Of a stretch of 64,000 bases of DNA, positions 10,870 through 22,850 are shown in pieces. Location: NCBI GenBank assembly GCA_950097015.1, contig CATNEN010000014.1:1364001-1428000 (forward strand), in the 5' to 3' direction. The translations under genes and the position numbers were made by a program. The notes below the pieces were generated by a model that searched no databases, was not told where the DNA came from, and saw nothing but the letters and a program-made list of their open reading frames with translations. Within the stretch, counting starts at the first letter, position 1, and the number at the start of each line of letters is the position of its first letter. Source of the stretch: Macrostomum hystrix. Lineage: Eukaryota > Platyhelminthes > Macrostomidae.

Positions 10870-11215
10870 GCTGTGGGCTATTGCACATCATTTGGTGGCA
10901 CTAGACCCTCAGCCAGCGGGAGGCAATTCTGCCCATTTCGCTGACTCATGAGCACAAACGCACACAGATACTGTACACAGGCATACACTCACACAGGTGT
11001 GTACATCTGCCCTGACTTTCTCATCGCCAGGCAGTGTACAATTAACTGTGCCTTGGAGGTTGGCCCTCAAGGGCTTAAATTGCACGACAAGCCCCCCAGC
11101 CTTCTCTCCGTGGCTGCGCCCAAAATAAATGTGGCCTCGCCGTGGAATCAAACTTAGGGACCGTGGTGCAAGAGGCAAACGCGATAACCGCTCTTCCACC
11201 GACCCCCGTTTACTT
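10870..11215 (-). mobile_element. tRNA-headed SINE-like element (left copy)
   Basis: Read on the minus strand from 11215, a tRNA-like head contains an A-box-like GGTGGAAGAGCGG and a near-B-box GTTTGATTCC (GTTCGATTCC in the right copy). It is followed by a body (CACATTTATTTTGGGCGCAG and onward) reaching towards 10870. Related body sequence occurs at 15186-15305 and 46586-46660. Target-site duplications were not identified, so the outer limit is approximate. Confidence 0.55.
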
Positions 11216-11523
11216 AAGTAAGTTGAGACGGTCTATTTGAGTAGGCTGAGACTCTTCATTTCAGTATTTCCCTGCAATCTTTATGAATATTAGGTTTTAT
11301 TCATTCAGGGATCACCTGACGGGCACTGCCATTTTGTGAGCCGATGGTCACCAGGGGCTAGCGAAATGTGCGGTTCCTCCGCCTCCTCGCTGCGTCTGCC
11401 GGTCGGGCGCACCCTGCAGCTCAGTCAAGAACGGCAGGCTGCGACTAACTCTCTAGCTGAAGGACAGCTGACTAAACTATAAGTTTCAGTAAACATTTAA
11501 TTTTTAATTAATTAAAAACAGGA
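11083..11523. repeat. Left arm of a large inverted repeat
   Basis: About 440 bp whose reverse complement lies at 14890-15305, similar throughout with small differences. The arm includes the tRNA-like head (about 11150-11215), the AATATT-rich segment near 11285 and a GC-rich part around 11385-11420. The inner ends of both arms finish with a short AT-rich stretch and ACAGGA. A third, shorter copy in the same orientation as this arm is at 22648-22850. Confidence 0.85.
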
Positions 11524-13139
11524 ATCCGTATGTGAAAAGACAAAAAACAGTCACGCAGCTGGAGTTCGCGTAAAAGGCTGCATTCCTTATCTCAATTTCT
11601 ATTTACAAAAGAGAATGCTGCATTGAAAGGCACAGTTTTTAGAAAGATATTTTTGCATGCGTTAAGCAAAAAATCAATATAAAATTATTTTACTCGAATA
11701 GCTGGTGGAGTCTTCAACAGAAATTTAGATAGAAGTCGAAGTGAAAAAAACTTACTGAAGTCAGTTTGCGCATTTAACAGGACTAGGCAGCCCACACATG
11801 TAAAATTCGGCATTCCTTGCCTTTAATTTCTGTTTACAAAATAATGCTGCTTTTTATGAATAGTGAAAATAAAAAAAGAAATTTTCTTGCATACGTTAAG
11901 CAAATAATCAAGCAACCAAGCAACATAGGGATTCCTACCCAAAACAATTTTTAGGAAACTTTAAAACCTGTCTGGTACTTATGCCAGCTCTACTCAGCAC
12001 TCTCTTTTCACTTCTCTCGCGTGTCGGAAAAGACAAGAAACATTTTGAGAGGAGAGTGTTGGGCGCGAATAGGAATAATATCCCTCGCGGCCGGTAGAGA
12101 AGGCAATGGATGGTCTTGAATTGGGTGGGCGAACTTTGATGGCATATTAGCACGGTGTTTTAAATTGCGCTTCACGGTAAAATCTGAATTGAAAATGCAG
12201 TCATAATTTTCGGGTAACTTTTTCCGCAAATTTCCGAAAAGTTTTGTTTCTTCAGGGCTTTCACTTTTAAGAAAGAGAACGAAATTCGCTCGTTCTTTTT
12301 TAACAGTCGCCACCAGCTCAAAATATCAAATATCAAAATATAACCAGCTCACAACAAAGAGCAGTGTTGTCTATGGAGAAACTTAACTTGTGGCTACACA
12401 AAAATCAGTGCTGGAATGCTGCTGCGGCATTCCTGCACCCCATGGAACGAATGTATTTAATCATAAAGAAACATAGAACAAGAATAAAATTGCAAAGTGA
12501 CGATAAATTCAAAGTAGTAACGCTCAGGTCACTTGAGTCTGCATGAAGTCAATATTGGAGCGTAGTAGACTGCATCACATATCACTCAAATGCAAACTCC
12601 ACTACGTTGCGTTCGCCGATAGCTATACGATCTTCATGCGCTTTGTTAAGGCAGTAGAAACCGTCACAGTGGATCAGTGGATGCGCCGGCGCTTGGCGCT
12701 GTTGTAATGACAGGCTGGTTACCAGTAGAAACCGCGGTGTCAAAGCAGTCTCACTGCCACCGAACTACACGTTGTCGCTGCAGTCAGTCAGGGCACGTGA
12801 ACAACCGTTGTGAAACCGCTTACAGAGCAGTAGTTCAAGTGAATTAGTGGAGGTGCTATGGTGGAGTTAATAATTTGTTAGGCGAGCGTATTGATAAGTA
12901 ACTTCTTAACTAGATGTGCATAGCTGTGTCAACACCACAGGCGAAAGTGCGAATTTATAAATAGATTACATCACAGCTTTTCTCGCCCGTTCGTGTGTGT
13001 GTGTTTGATTTGAACACGTATAATGTACATGGCAGACTTCAATTCAATGATAAATTGCTAAATGCCAGCGAGACATATACTCCTTCCTTAATTACTACAA
13101 CTTATATAAACCATCCAATTTTGTTTCCATTTCAATCGG
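11524..13139. other. Unique AT-rich DNA inside the inverted repeat
   Basis: No gene recognised. A minus-strand frame of about 100 codons (12008-12313) has ordinary composition but starts with GTG rather than ATG and matches nothing I know. It could be an isolated exon. CT- and GT-rich patches occur near 12980. Confidence 0.3.
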
Positions 13140-13560
13140 TAAATGCGTCCAAAAGTTTTCTTAATGTGTCCAACCATTTTCTTTATGTGTCCAAAGGTTT
13201 TCTAAATGTGTCCAAAGGTTTTCTAAATGTGTCCAAAGGTTTTCTAAATGTGTCCAACAGTTTTATAAATGTGACCAACAGTTTTATTATTTGTGTCCAA
13301 CAGTTTTATAAATTAATGTGACCAAAAGTTTTATAATTTGTGTCCAACAGTTTTATAAATGTGTCCAACAGTTTTATAAATTTGTCCAACAGTTTTATAA
13401 ATGTGTCCAACAGTTTTATAAATGTGTCCAACAGTTTTATAAATGTGTCCAACAGTTTTATAAATGTGTCCAACAGTTTTATAAATGTGTCCAACAGTTT
13501 TATAAATGTGTCCAACAGTTTTATAAATGTGTCCAAAAGTTTTCCTAAATGTGTCCATTA
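13140..13560. repeat. 21-bp minisatellite (core TGTCCAACAGTTTTATAAA)
   Basis: About 20 copies of a 21-bp unit. The outer copies (13140-13260, with AAAGGTTTTC) are diverged and the central copies nearly identical. Because 21 is divisible by three, several frames stay open on both strands. The resulting repetitive peptides are not genes. Diverged relatives (CTGCTAAAGGGGTGTCAT) continue to about 13730. Confidence 0.9.
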
Positions 13561-13900
13561 GTTGCCTGCTATAGGGGTGTCATAAAATAGCTGCTAAAGG
13601 GGTGTCATAAAGTGTTGTCATTAGTTATCTGCCACTAAACGGGGTCATAGGTTACCTGCTAAATGTGTCATTAGTTCTTTGCTAAAGGAAGACGTTCGTT
13701 GCCTGCTTCGGGGCATTCATTACCTGCTGAGGGACTTTGGTCGACATCCTTGCGTAGCAGTTTGTGTAAATCTTTCTCAATTGTTCCTGGCGTACTTATT
13801 TTTATTTTTCTTGTTTTAAATTTAAATACTTAAAACGTGTTATTGGAAAATTACCTTTCTGGTAAAAGAGGACATTCTTCTCTGCTGAAGGGGATCATCG

Positions 13901-14100
13901 GCCACCTGCTTAAGGCATTGGTTACCTGCTTAACGCTTTGGTAACCTGCTTAAGGCTTTGATTACCTGCTTAAGGCATTGGTAACCTGCTTAAGGCATTG
14001 GTTACCTGCTTAACGCTTTGGTAACCTGCTTAAGGCTTTGTTTACCCGCTTAAGGCATTGGTAACCTGCTTAAGGCATTGGTTACCTGGTTAAGGCATTC
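13901..14100. repeat. 20-bp minisatellite, 10 units
   Basis: Ten consecutive 20-bp units of the form GTAACCTGCTTAAGGCATTG, alternating in a higher-order pattern (AAGGCATTG and AACGCTTTG variants). Flanking sequence to about 14880 contains decayed CTGCTGGGGGA-type repeats. Confidence 0.9.
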
Positions 14101-14889
14101 GTTCTTTGCTAAAGGGAGACATTGATTGAATCCTGCGAAGGGATATTGGTTGACTGCTGGGAAATATTTGTTGCCTGCTGGGCTGAGTAAAATCGTTTCT
14201 CTGCTATATGGGGGCAATGGTTTCCTGTAAAAAAGGGACAAAAATTTTGTGCTGCCGGTTTCGTAGCCTGCTATTATGGTGGTTCTCTTCTGTTTGGAGG
14301 TAATTGGTTACTTGCTGCTGGGGGAACAATAATGGGGAATCGATGTCAACTGGGGGATCATTGTCAACTGGGGGATCTTTGTAGCTTAAAAAAGCTGAAA
14401 ATTCAGCTGCTAAAAAATAAATACTAGACGAATTAAAGATATTCTTGCTCCCCGAAAGGGGGCCAAACTTGCTAGTCTAATATACTAAAAATAAAATCTT
14501 GCTTGGTCGCTTGTAATTGATTTTCTCCCGAACGGCTCAACTGATTTTCAACATTTCTTCACCAAAAGATGCCAAATATGGGGACAATTATACACGTCTT
14601 TTTATTATGCTTAACTTCATTGATAATGGGATTAAATTTTCGAGAAACTGTTTCAGATAGGATTTTTTTATATGCTGCTGTGGGGATTTACTTCTCTGTT
14701 TCTGAGGGGGGATTATTTCTCTGCTGCTGGGAGGCAATTAGTTTTGTGCTACTGGGGGATTGTTTTCTGCTGCTGAGGGAATTCTTTCTTTGGTTCTGGA
14801 CAGACATTTGTTATTTACTGCCGGGGGGACATTGGTTATTTGCAACTGAGGGGACTTTAGTTCTCTGCTACTGCTGTCTATTCGAATAT
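14101..14889. repeat. Degenerate CTGCTGGGG-type repeats
   Basis: Diverged short repeats (GTTACTTGCTGCTGGGGG and similar). The hydrophobic 113-codon frame at 14569-14910 is made of these repeats plus flanking sequence and I do not consider it a gene. Confidence 0.5.
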
Positions 14890-15305
14890 GGATATCCTGT
14901 CTTTACTTAATTTGAAATTAAATGTTTACTAAAACCTATATTTTAGTCAGTTGTGATTCAGCTAGAGAGTTAGTCGCAGCCTGACGTACTGACTGAGCTG
15001 CTGGGTGCGCCCGACCGGCAGACGCAGCGAGGAGGCGGAGGAACCGCACATTTCGCTAGCCCCTGGCGACCAACGGCTCGCAAACAAGGCTGCGCACCTC
15101 AGGGGATCCCTGAATGAATAAAACCTAATATTCATAAAGACTACAGGGAAATACTCAAATGAAGAGTCTCAGTCCCAAATAAACGGGGGTCGGTGGAAGA
15201 GCGGATATCGCGTTTGCCTCTCGCACCATAGTCCCTAAGTTCGATTCCACGGCGAGGCCACATTTATTTGGGGCGCAGTCGCGGAGAGAAGTCTTGGGGC
15301 TTTGA
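14890..15305. repeat. Right arm of the large inverted repeat, with tRNA-like head
   Basis: Reverse complement of 11083-11523. On the plus strand the tRNA-like head starts near 15186 with GGGGGTCGGTGGAAGAGCGG and has a perfect B box GTTCGATTCC at about 15239-15248. It is followed by the shared body GGCCACATTTATTTGGGGCG. The two arms with their 3.4-kb interior could form a fold-back element or be two separate insertions in opposite orientation. Confidence 0.85.
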
Positions 15306-18300
15306 CAGGTATATATATTATTTCACAATTACATATTGTCAAACATTGTCTTGACTTTGATATTTTCATCTAGCTCCGAAGAGAAGTACGTTTATTATTT
15401 TGCAGAAGGACCCTTAATTATTATTCTGGTAAAGTTTCAGCATCAGGTTTTTAATGATTTTTTCTTCTACTCTTCTATCATCAACAGTTGAAACTTTAAA
15501 TTGTTAATTTGATTTATTTGGCTTTTTGGTTTCGGGTATAAATTGTGAGCACTTTCGATTAGTTACTGTCGAAGCGTATATTTGCTTGCTTTTTTATCGC
15601 TCTTCTGCCAATAAAAAAAAACTTTGAGTGCAGCAGCAAGTGATATTCGATACAAAACTGAGAAAATAATTTTCGAGCATATAGCTGCCATATGTAATTA
15701 TATTCAGAATATATTTTAACATTTTTTCGTGCAACGCGCCTTATAGCGTTTTTGTTTCAAAACTTCGTGAAGACTGATCAATCATGTCGAGCTGTTAGCG
15801 TTTTATACGAGCTATTTTCAAAACGAAAGAAAAGTGAATTCCTGAAATTCTTGTTATATTCAAAACTAGGATTACTTCAAAACTAGTTAGTAAGAAGACT
15901 GCAGTCTTTTACGTTGGGGCGAACAGCGTGGGGGTAGAGGCAAGGTAATGGTGCAGCCTAAATTTACAATAGATCTGTAGCGACTTCGTATCGCCCCGCG
16001 TTGCCGCTTTCCTGCTTCGCTCTCCCAGCTCCCGCTCCGATATATATATCTATATATATATATATGTATATATATATAAAAACTTTAAAGAACAAAGAGC
16101 AGACAATAAACTTGCTTACATTGTTATCCTGTAATAAAATGAATGTCCTAGCTGGAGCGTGAGGTATTTAAAGCTAGCGACTATTCACTATTCACCGGGG
16201 TCGGTGTCCTACCAATCGTTTCAATAGCAGCAGGGAAATCTGGAATTAAATAGCGTTAGAGACTGGTAGCGAGCGAAGTGGAATAGATAAGCGATGAGAC
16301 CCGTGTGTCGTCCTCCGGCCCGGCGAAACTCCCAATGAAAAAGAATAACACAGTATGAACGCGAAGACTCGAATAATTTGATTAGGAGTGAGTTAATTGG
16401 CTGTGACTATAAGATTCCAGATACGAATAGGAATTACTTTGAATATAGTTTACTTGACTTAAAAGTTATACTGACAGAATAGATGTTCACACGGAAATAA
16501 ATTATAGCGTGCTCACAGTGAGAAGCAAGTCTGCATGGTCTAACAATTTGGATATAACAATTTTACTTAACTGGCCTACATCCGCGCCCTACTCTTCCCG
16601 AGAGGCTCCGGTTGTCTCTGCTTTCAGCGCTGCCCCGACAGATCCTATCGGTTGGCACTCCTTCTGCCTGACGGCGGAGTCTCCGAAGAGAGCACGTACT
16701 GACTTCGACAACAAGCGCCTATCTAGACCACCCTTGTCAGCGGCGCACTCTCAAGACGCGTAGCGCCGAAAGCTACCTAACTGAACAAGCGGAGCGTGGT
16801 CGGGCGGGGAGGGACAAAACAAGTGGACTAGTTTGCACGTGCTTCTCACAGTGTGAGGCGAATTGCGAAGAAAAAGATAATTTGGACTACAAAAACACGC
16901 TTCGTTATATAGAGTCATTTTAACCCCAAATTAGGTCGATCGGCGAGGTGGATGCCTGGCTGTAGCTTGAGCCAAGGCGACAAATCACAGTAGACTTGCG
17001 ACCGCCGTTCTGAGCCCCGGGGTCGCTTCTTGCCGAGCGTAGACAGGTAGTGAGGCCGGGTCGCTCGCTGATTGGCCGGGACCGTAGCCCAGGGGTAGCG
17101 CTCGCGGGGTGGTGGGCGTCCGTTCCCCCAGCTGGTCCGGCCCGGCTTGGCGTGGGTGAACTCTTAGCAAAATACACGTGTCTAAAAATAAGTACTGAAT
17201 AATAACACGGGCAAACAAGCTGACACTACAATCCATTTATTATAAGCTTTGGCAATTGGTACAACCAAAGATAAAATATAGAAAAACGATGTTGCAAAGG
17301 CAAGTTGCAACATAAATGCAATGCTCCAGCAAAATACAAAACACACAGACAAACACATTAAACAGTCAAAGAAGCAGTAAGTAAAATGCAACACTTACAA
17401 GTAACATGTATGCCATTGATCAGCATACATTATGATGCAGAAAAGAATAATTGGAAACATACAGTACTTTGAAAACTTAAAACATTAAGGCAAAAAGTTG
17501 AACACTTTATTTATATGATACAAACATGTAGAAATCAGAATATGTTTATATATTTATATCATAGCTTTATAGATATAGTCGGCTTGCATGATACATCTTT
17601 CATGGTGTTGCAGGCTGCCATTATAAGAATGGAATGGGTGGAATTAATGAATGGAATTGGTGGATTTTTCCACTTTTCACTTGTCATTTATCTGAGTGAA
17701 CATATTTTGCCAATGTAAAAGTGACCTTATTTAATGCAGTTAAGCATTACCCTAATTAAATGTGTACAGGATCAAATATGGGTAATAAGCAAAGATACAA
17801 TTAGCAGACATTAAAAAGTAACTAAATAAAAATAATTGCACTGCGAGATTGGATTTTGAATTCGAGGCGACCGCGTTCCAGCAACAATGTAGAAATAAAA
17901 CATTTAATCAACAAAAACTCGTGCGCTAAAAGTGAATACAACATAAAGGGATTTCTACTCACTGCTATATTCTTTCCTGCATTTAGATGCACAAAAAATG
18001 CACAAACTGAATATGCACTTGTTTTAATAAAAGCTATTCAAAAATCTCGACGCAAGCATTTTCTGCAAGGCGGTCGGTTTATCAATGAAAAAACTAAAAA
18101 AGTAGCAATCATTTAGGATTTTATCATCAAAATGAAAACCGTTTGCCAAACGGGAAGCAACCACAAAAAGTTGAACTACCACAGATACTGTTTATCATCA
18201 TCGGAACTTGCAAAATCTTTCAATAGCAAATAACGGATGCTTCAAAAATGATAGTGTCCAAAATTTGTACCCCTTACCTTCATGTACTCAATAGGATCCA

Positions 18301-19080
18301 GACACAACACACGTTAACCAATCTAGCCGTGTGACATGTCGTTGGAATGTAGACAACATTCCGCGTCGATTGAAGCCATCCGCGCTCAAATCCATCAGGA
18401 ATTCGCAGACTTATACACAAAAGTACACAGAAATAATGTACATGCTGTGCATAATTACATTTTCAGGTACTAATCTTACCAGGTAATACGTGTAGCGACG
18501 GCAGTATTTTTCCCATATACCCACATGGGATGTGCATCTTTCAATACCAAGCTCAAGGAGTATTACGCCCTTTTCGCCTCCAGCCGTAGGTTTGAGCACA
18601 GCAAGGTCTGCACCGGTCCATCTTTTGCACTTTTGGAAATTGAAAAATCGCTTTCCTGCCTCGCCTGGGCCAAGCATGCCCGCAACTTTTGTGTCTCAAC
18701 TTTTCTCCGTGCCATAAAAAATGTGCGCTGGAAATGAGTTTGCGTAAAATCGATTTCCAAAAAATGGGCAGTTTTCCGTTGCCATGGCAACCAACCGCCA
18801 TAAATCGGATAACCCTATATGTTACCTACCCAACGACACCACCCGCGAGGCAAACGGTTGAGGCAGTCTCAAATGGCGCCCAATATACCTTGAAAATGCG
18901 TGATTTTCGAGGTGTTTTCTATCTCACTACGTACGCTGGATCTTAGGTGGGGCTCACTCCGATTTCGCCCGTCGGCCCCTGCCAGGGCCTCGGTGCTCGG
19001 CGCTTCGCGCCTCGCGGCTCAATACTACGTTCGCCCCCAACTAGCTATTCATAGCAGGCATTATTCTTTTTTTAAATTAG
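15306..19080. other. Long region without a recognisable gene
   Basis: AT-rich stretches (15306-15900, 17180-18500) alternate with GC-rich islands (about 16550-16880, 16920-17170, 18520-19040). A TA microsatellite lies at 16040-16079. Near 17090 a segment CGTAGCCCAGGGGTAGCG resembles a pol III A box without a good B box. The 18955-19030 island contains strong hairpin potential (for example GGCCCCTGCCAGGGCC). None of the short open frames has a recognisable domain. Confidence 0.4.
16040..16079. repeat. TA dinucleotide microsatellite
   Basis: About 40 bp of nearly uninterrupted TA repeats, broken by a single C and a single G. Confidence 0.9.
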
Positions 19081-19880
19081 TTGTTTTTAGCAGGGAAGCA
19101 ATCATTTTGAAAGCATAATAATTCAAAGGAAAACATGAAATAAAATATAATAGCGCAAGATTTCAACGGATGGCGTACATGAGATAACAAGAAAATTCAT
19201 GTAATTTTTGGGGTTAGGCATTAGATACATAAGGAATATCTTGATTTCTTGAAGAGATAGCATGGATTTCCAGGATTTCCGGGAACAAACGGAATACTTC
19301 AAGGGTGTCGAGTTAGACTATAAACTAAGTTAAATGAGAATAAGTAAGTTATGTATTATTTGCCTTTGAACAGAAAAGAGCGAGAGATCGTCTCATGGCT
19401 GCGCGGGACCTGTTTGAGCGGGCTGCAACGAGGGCCATAGACCAAACAAATAGCACAGTAAATAACGATAGAAGAAAAGGACACAGATGGATTAAAGAGC
19501 TGGTTGAACTGAGAAATTAAAAGACCGCAAAACAAGTGCGATAAATGGAGGATGAAATCCGACACGCTCTGGGGGCGTCATAGCAGATAAAAGTGCAAAA
19601 GTCGAAGCATTTAGTGGATTTTAGTAATTTTTGTTGTACGTCTAGACAACATCACGTTAGTATCAAAGATGCCATCACGGATTTTTTATGACGGAGGGCC
19701 CGGCAGTCGCGGTCTGATTGTCTGATCGACGAGTCGGCAGATGGGTCGTTAAACAGGTTGTCGTTCGAACCGGACGAGTGGACAGGCTGCAACTGGGTCA
19801 GCGGCCGGGCTCCTGGGCGGGGCAGGCAGCTGAGCCGGTGGGTTAACCACCGGCTTGGTGGGAGGACGATTCGTTGAGTT
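19081..19880. other. Non-coding region 3' of the BEL/Pao remnant
   Basis: Lies where the 3' LTR of the minus-strand BEL/Pao element would be, but I could not identify paired LTR ends, so no LTR is called. No gene seen. Confidence 0.3.
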
Positions 19881-19899
19881 GGCAAGCGTCGACATCGGA

Positions 19900-21180
19900 C
19901 TCCAGGGGAACTAGATGACTAGATGACTAGGGGCATAGACCGGCGGACCATGTGACCGGAAGCGGTGCGGAGGGTGACGTATCGGATGACGCGAGCGGGA
20001 TCTGGGTAGAGTTGGACGATCCGACACAGCCTCCAGGTGGCCTGACGCGTCGGCTCGGCGAGGAGGCAAGCCTGGCCGGGCTGAAGATTTTGGGTGGGAG
20101 ATCGCGTTTTGTTGCGGCGTCGTTTCTGCAGATGGACCGAGCGTAGATGGCTGAGGTATTCACGGCTCCATCGGTTCCAGAATTCGTTCAGGATGGTTTC
20201 ACGACGGCGGTGGAGGGCTCGAAGACGGTCAGCGGTTGGGGAGCCAGCATGGAGGAGCTTGTCGTTGAGGGCCGGAAGCATGTGGTGAGGACCGACACAG
20301 AGGAGGTCAGCTGGAGTCAGCGGTGACGGGTCTGCTGGGTCGCTGGAGACGGTAGTCAGTGGCCGGCAATTGAGGATGGCTTTGATCTTGACGAAAAGAG
20401 TGTGGAGCTCCTCGTCTGAGATTTGCTTGCGCAAAAAGGCAGGACGTAGGCTGGACTTGGTCAGCGCGACGTTTGACTGCTCCTTTGACTGCTTGACTGC
20501 AGTTTGACTGCAGTTTGACTGCTCCTTGATGCCACGGGGCGCGGACTGGAACGAGTTTGAATTCAAGGGGCCGTTGTGCGGCCATCGGTTGGAAGTCGGC
20601 GTGTGCAGCTTCCTCTAAAACGCGGTACCAATGTGGTTCGTCAGAAACTCGCTAGCTGCTTGAAAAGCAGTGGCCCGGTCCAGAGAGATAGTGCATTTTG
20701 TGAGGCCGCGACGGCTCAAGAAGCGCTCGAATGCGTGAATGATATCGTTAGCGGAGTAGTCTTAGAGGACCTCGATGTGAACTGCGCGGGTCGTACAGCA
20801 GGTAATGAGAAGGTGAAGACGGGACCAAGTTGGTCGACAAGCACAAATTAGCAAAAGGCCCGGCTTCGATTTTGAGGCGCTATTTGGGCAGTGGGCCGTG
20901 TGGGTGTGGTGAACCTTTTGCAAGGCGACACTGGATGCAGCTGGCGAGGGTGTCGCGGACAGTGAGGAGCCCTTTCGGGATCCAGTATTTCTCGCGGAGC
21001 ATGGCGAGAACGTTAGAAGCACCGGCGTGGCAGTTTTCACGGTGGATGAGCAGGGCGAGTAGCCGTGTCAGGCGATGGTCGGGTGGCAGCAACAGCGGGT
21101 ACTTGGAACCCTCGTCCATGGAGGCATTGGAAAAACGGCTACCAAGGCGAAGGAGACCGTCGGAGAGGTGCAGGTCCATC
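19900..21180 (-). pseudogene. Dead BEL/Pao retrotransposon, integrase region
   Basis: Read from 21180 downwards the minus strand shows three parts in order. First is an integrase zinc-binding region (20880-21179) with LLRLGSRF, KYPLLLPPDH, an H-x3-H-x-n-C-x2-C arrangement and REKYWIPKG. Next is a catalytic-core remnant (about 20580-20790) with TCCTTRAVHIEVL, an in-frame stop, then FERFLSRRGL. Last is a C-terminal domain (19919-20350) with FWNRWSREYLSHLR, PGQACLLAEPTR and WRLCRIVQLYPDPARVIRYV. This order is typical of BEL/Pao Pol C-termini. Frameshifts and stops separate the parts, and the segment where the second catalytic Asp should be reads SLDRATAF. A local insertion of short repeats (CAGTTTGACTG) lies near 20500. 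Reverse transcriptase and LTRs were not found. Confidence 0.8.
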
Positions 21181-21613
21181 TGGGGGATCCGTAGCTGAAT
21201 ATCGGGTGAAAGGCGCTGCGCAGCTGAGCTCCGCTAAGGTGGCGGAAGTTCTCATGACGTTACAGCTGAATCCGCTGTTGACCAGCACGACGTTTAGCTT
21301 AGTGTGGTGCGAAGAAAACGTAAGGCCCCAGCCGGCCAAGCATGCGTCATTTTATTAGAGCAAACCGGGGGGTGGTGCAACTATCGATTGGCATATCGAC
21401 GTACATATCGCAAGCAGATAATTGGTTGGGCCAATGCACGCGGTTCTAGGCACAGCTAGCCAACATTCCGAGCACACATGTTAGATTAGAATATTACACT
21501 ATCCTACCCAAGATGCTAATCATGATTTTAAGCGGAAAAAGATAACCTCGCTTTAAAGCCATGAAAAAGAAAAATCAGAAAAAATATGCGACCTATTTTA
21601 ACTTATTTCAAAA

Positions 21614-21825
21614 CATATCCCCTGAACCCAATAGACCATGCTAGCACTTTGATATATTTTAATATCCATTGACAAAGCTTGATATCCCCTCAACCCAATA
21701 GACCATGCTAGCACTTTGATATATTATAATATCCATTGACAAAGCTTGATATCCCCTCAACCCAATAGACCATGCTAGCACTTTGATATATTATAATATC
21801 CATTGACAAAGCTGGATATCCCCTC
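21614..21825. repeat. 67-bp tandem repeat, about 3 units
   Basis: Three near-identical 67-bp units (each containing CCCAATAGACCATGCTAGCA). The boundaries CCCCT occur at 21619, 21686, 21753 and 21820. Confidence 0.95.
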
Positions 21826-21990
21826 GACACTTTATGCTACCCCTCATTTTATGCTTCACTTTGATATTTCATGCTACCCCTTGATAATTCATACGATCCC
21901 ACTCGTTAATAAATGCTTTCTAACTGATAATTCATGCTTCCTCCCTGATGATTTATCCTTCCTCGTTGATAACTACTGCTGTTTAACTTT
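21820..21990. repeat. Second array of the TTGATAATTCATGCT minisatellite family
   Basis: Degenerate copies of the unit seen at 10155-10855 (for example CCCCTTGATAATTCATAC). The 67-bp units next to it also contain CATGCTAGCACTTTGATAT and may derive from the same family. Confidence 0.6.
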
Positions 21991-22159
21991 AACATTTTTC
22001 ATTATTTTTTCCTCTAAAGGGGTCTTGGTTGCTAGCAAATATGCAAAAAATGAAAATCTTGCTTGTTTCAAGGCTGAGCTGGCTTCTGTTATCAGTGCCG
22101 CACTGAGAGATCTATTAATTTCATTTGTTGAATTGCATTCAACTAGAATAGCACACTAA

Positions 22160-22646
22160 GAGGCTAAACGCTGGACGGGCTCACCTCCAGCTTCCTGACC
22201 ATCTGTCTCCTCAGCTGCACTGGGAAGCTGGCCGAGCGCTAGGTGAAACTGGCGTTCTTCATCGAGAGCAACAACTGCCTGCATGCAAGCCGGCTTCCGA
22301 GGACCAAGGAACAGGTGGCGGCGCTACCAAGTACATCGCGGACCGCTTCGAGACGAAAAAGCCGGCGAACCGGACCGCTTCTCTGCTCGCGGACGTCTCC
22401 AAAGCGCATGAACTCCGCCTGTGGAGAGCCGCCCAGATCGCCAAGCTCGTACACAACTACACAAGGGCGTGTCAGTCTGCTTCATCTGCTGTGTCCGCGG
22501 TCTATTGACGGACCGTAGAACCTACGTCCGCTGGTGCGGCGCGACGGACAGGATGCTGACTTTCTCTGACGGGCTTCCTCAGGGATCAGTTCCGCCGTAG
22601 CCGGCGCTGCCAACCTTGTTCGAGCGGGCACTCCGGCAACGCCAGA
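22160..22646 (+). pseudogene. Jockey-like non-LTR retrotransposon reverse-transcriptase fossil
   Basis: Plus-strand segments match successive reverse-transcriptase blocks: FFIESNNCLH, then after a frameshift KYIADRFETKKPANRTA, LLADVSKAHELRLW (the block with the first catalytic Asp, usually DxSKAFD), LLTDRRTYVRWCGATDRM and GLPQGSVP (usually GVPQGSVLSP). At least two frameshifts and several stops break it. The fossil ends at about 22646, exactly where the tRNA-headed repeat copy begins, so one insertion probably truncated the other. Confidence 0.75.
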
Positions 22647-22647
22647 A

Positions 22648-22850
22648 AACTTAGGGACCGTGGTGCGAGAGGCAAACGCGATAACCGCTCTTCCACCGAC
22701 CCCCATTCACTTAAGTAAGTTAAGACGGTCTAATTGAGTGGGCTGAGACTCTTCATTTGAGTATTTCCCTCTAATCTTTATGAATATTAAGTTTTATTCA
22801 TTCAGGGATCCCTGAGGGGCACTGCCTTGTTTGCGAGCCGTTGGTATTTT
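22648..22850 (-). mobile_element. Third copy of the tRNA-headed dispersed repeat (truncated)
   Basis: Matches 11148-11345 in the same orientation, from AACTTAGGGACCGTGGTGC through the AATATT segment to GAGCCGTTGG. It is cut through the tRNA-like head at its left end and lacks the GC-rich portion at its right end. Confidence 0.8.

Noticed and set aside
12008-12313. A 101-codon minus-strand frame of normal composition
   Set aside because: No ATG at its start, no known domain and no supporting splice sites identified. Could be an exon, but I cannot support it.
13306-13561. Overlapping 73-76-codon ORFs on both strands
   Set aside because: All derive from a 21-bp minisatellite.
14569-14910. A 113-codon ORF with apparent membrane segments
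   Set aside because: Built from decayed CTGCTGGGG-type repeats, without a recognisable domain, and ending at the inverted-repeat arm.
18520-19040. GC-rich island with several overlapping ORFs as coding exons
   Set aside because: Frames on both strands are equally open, no domain is recognisable, and no consistent splice pattern was found.
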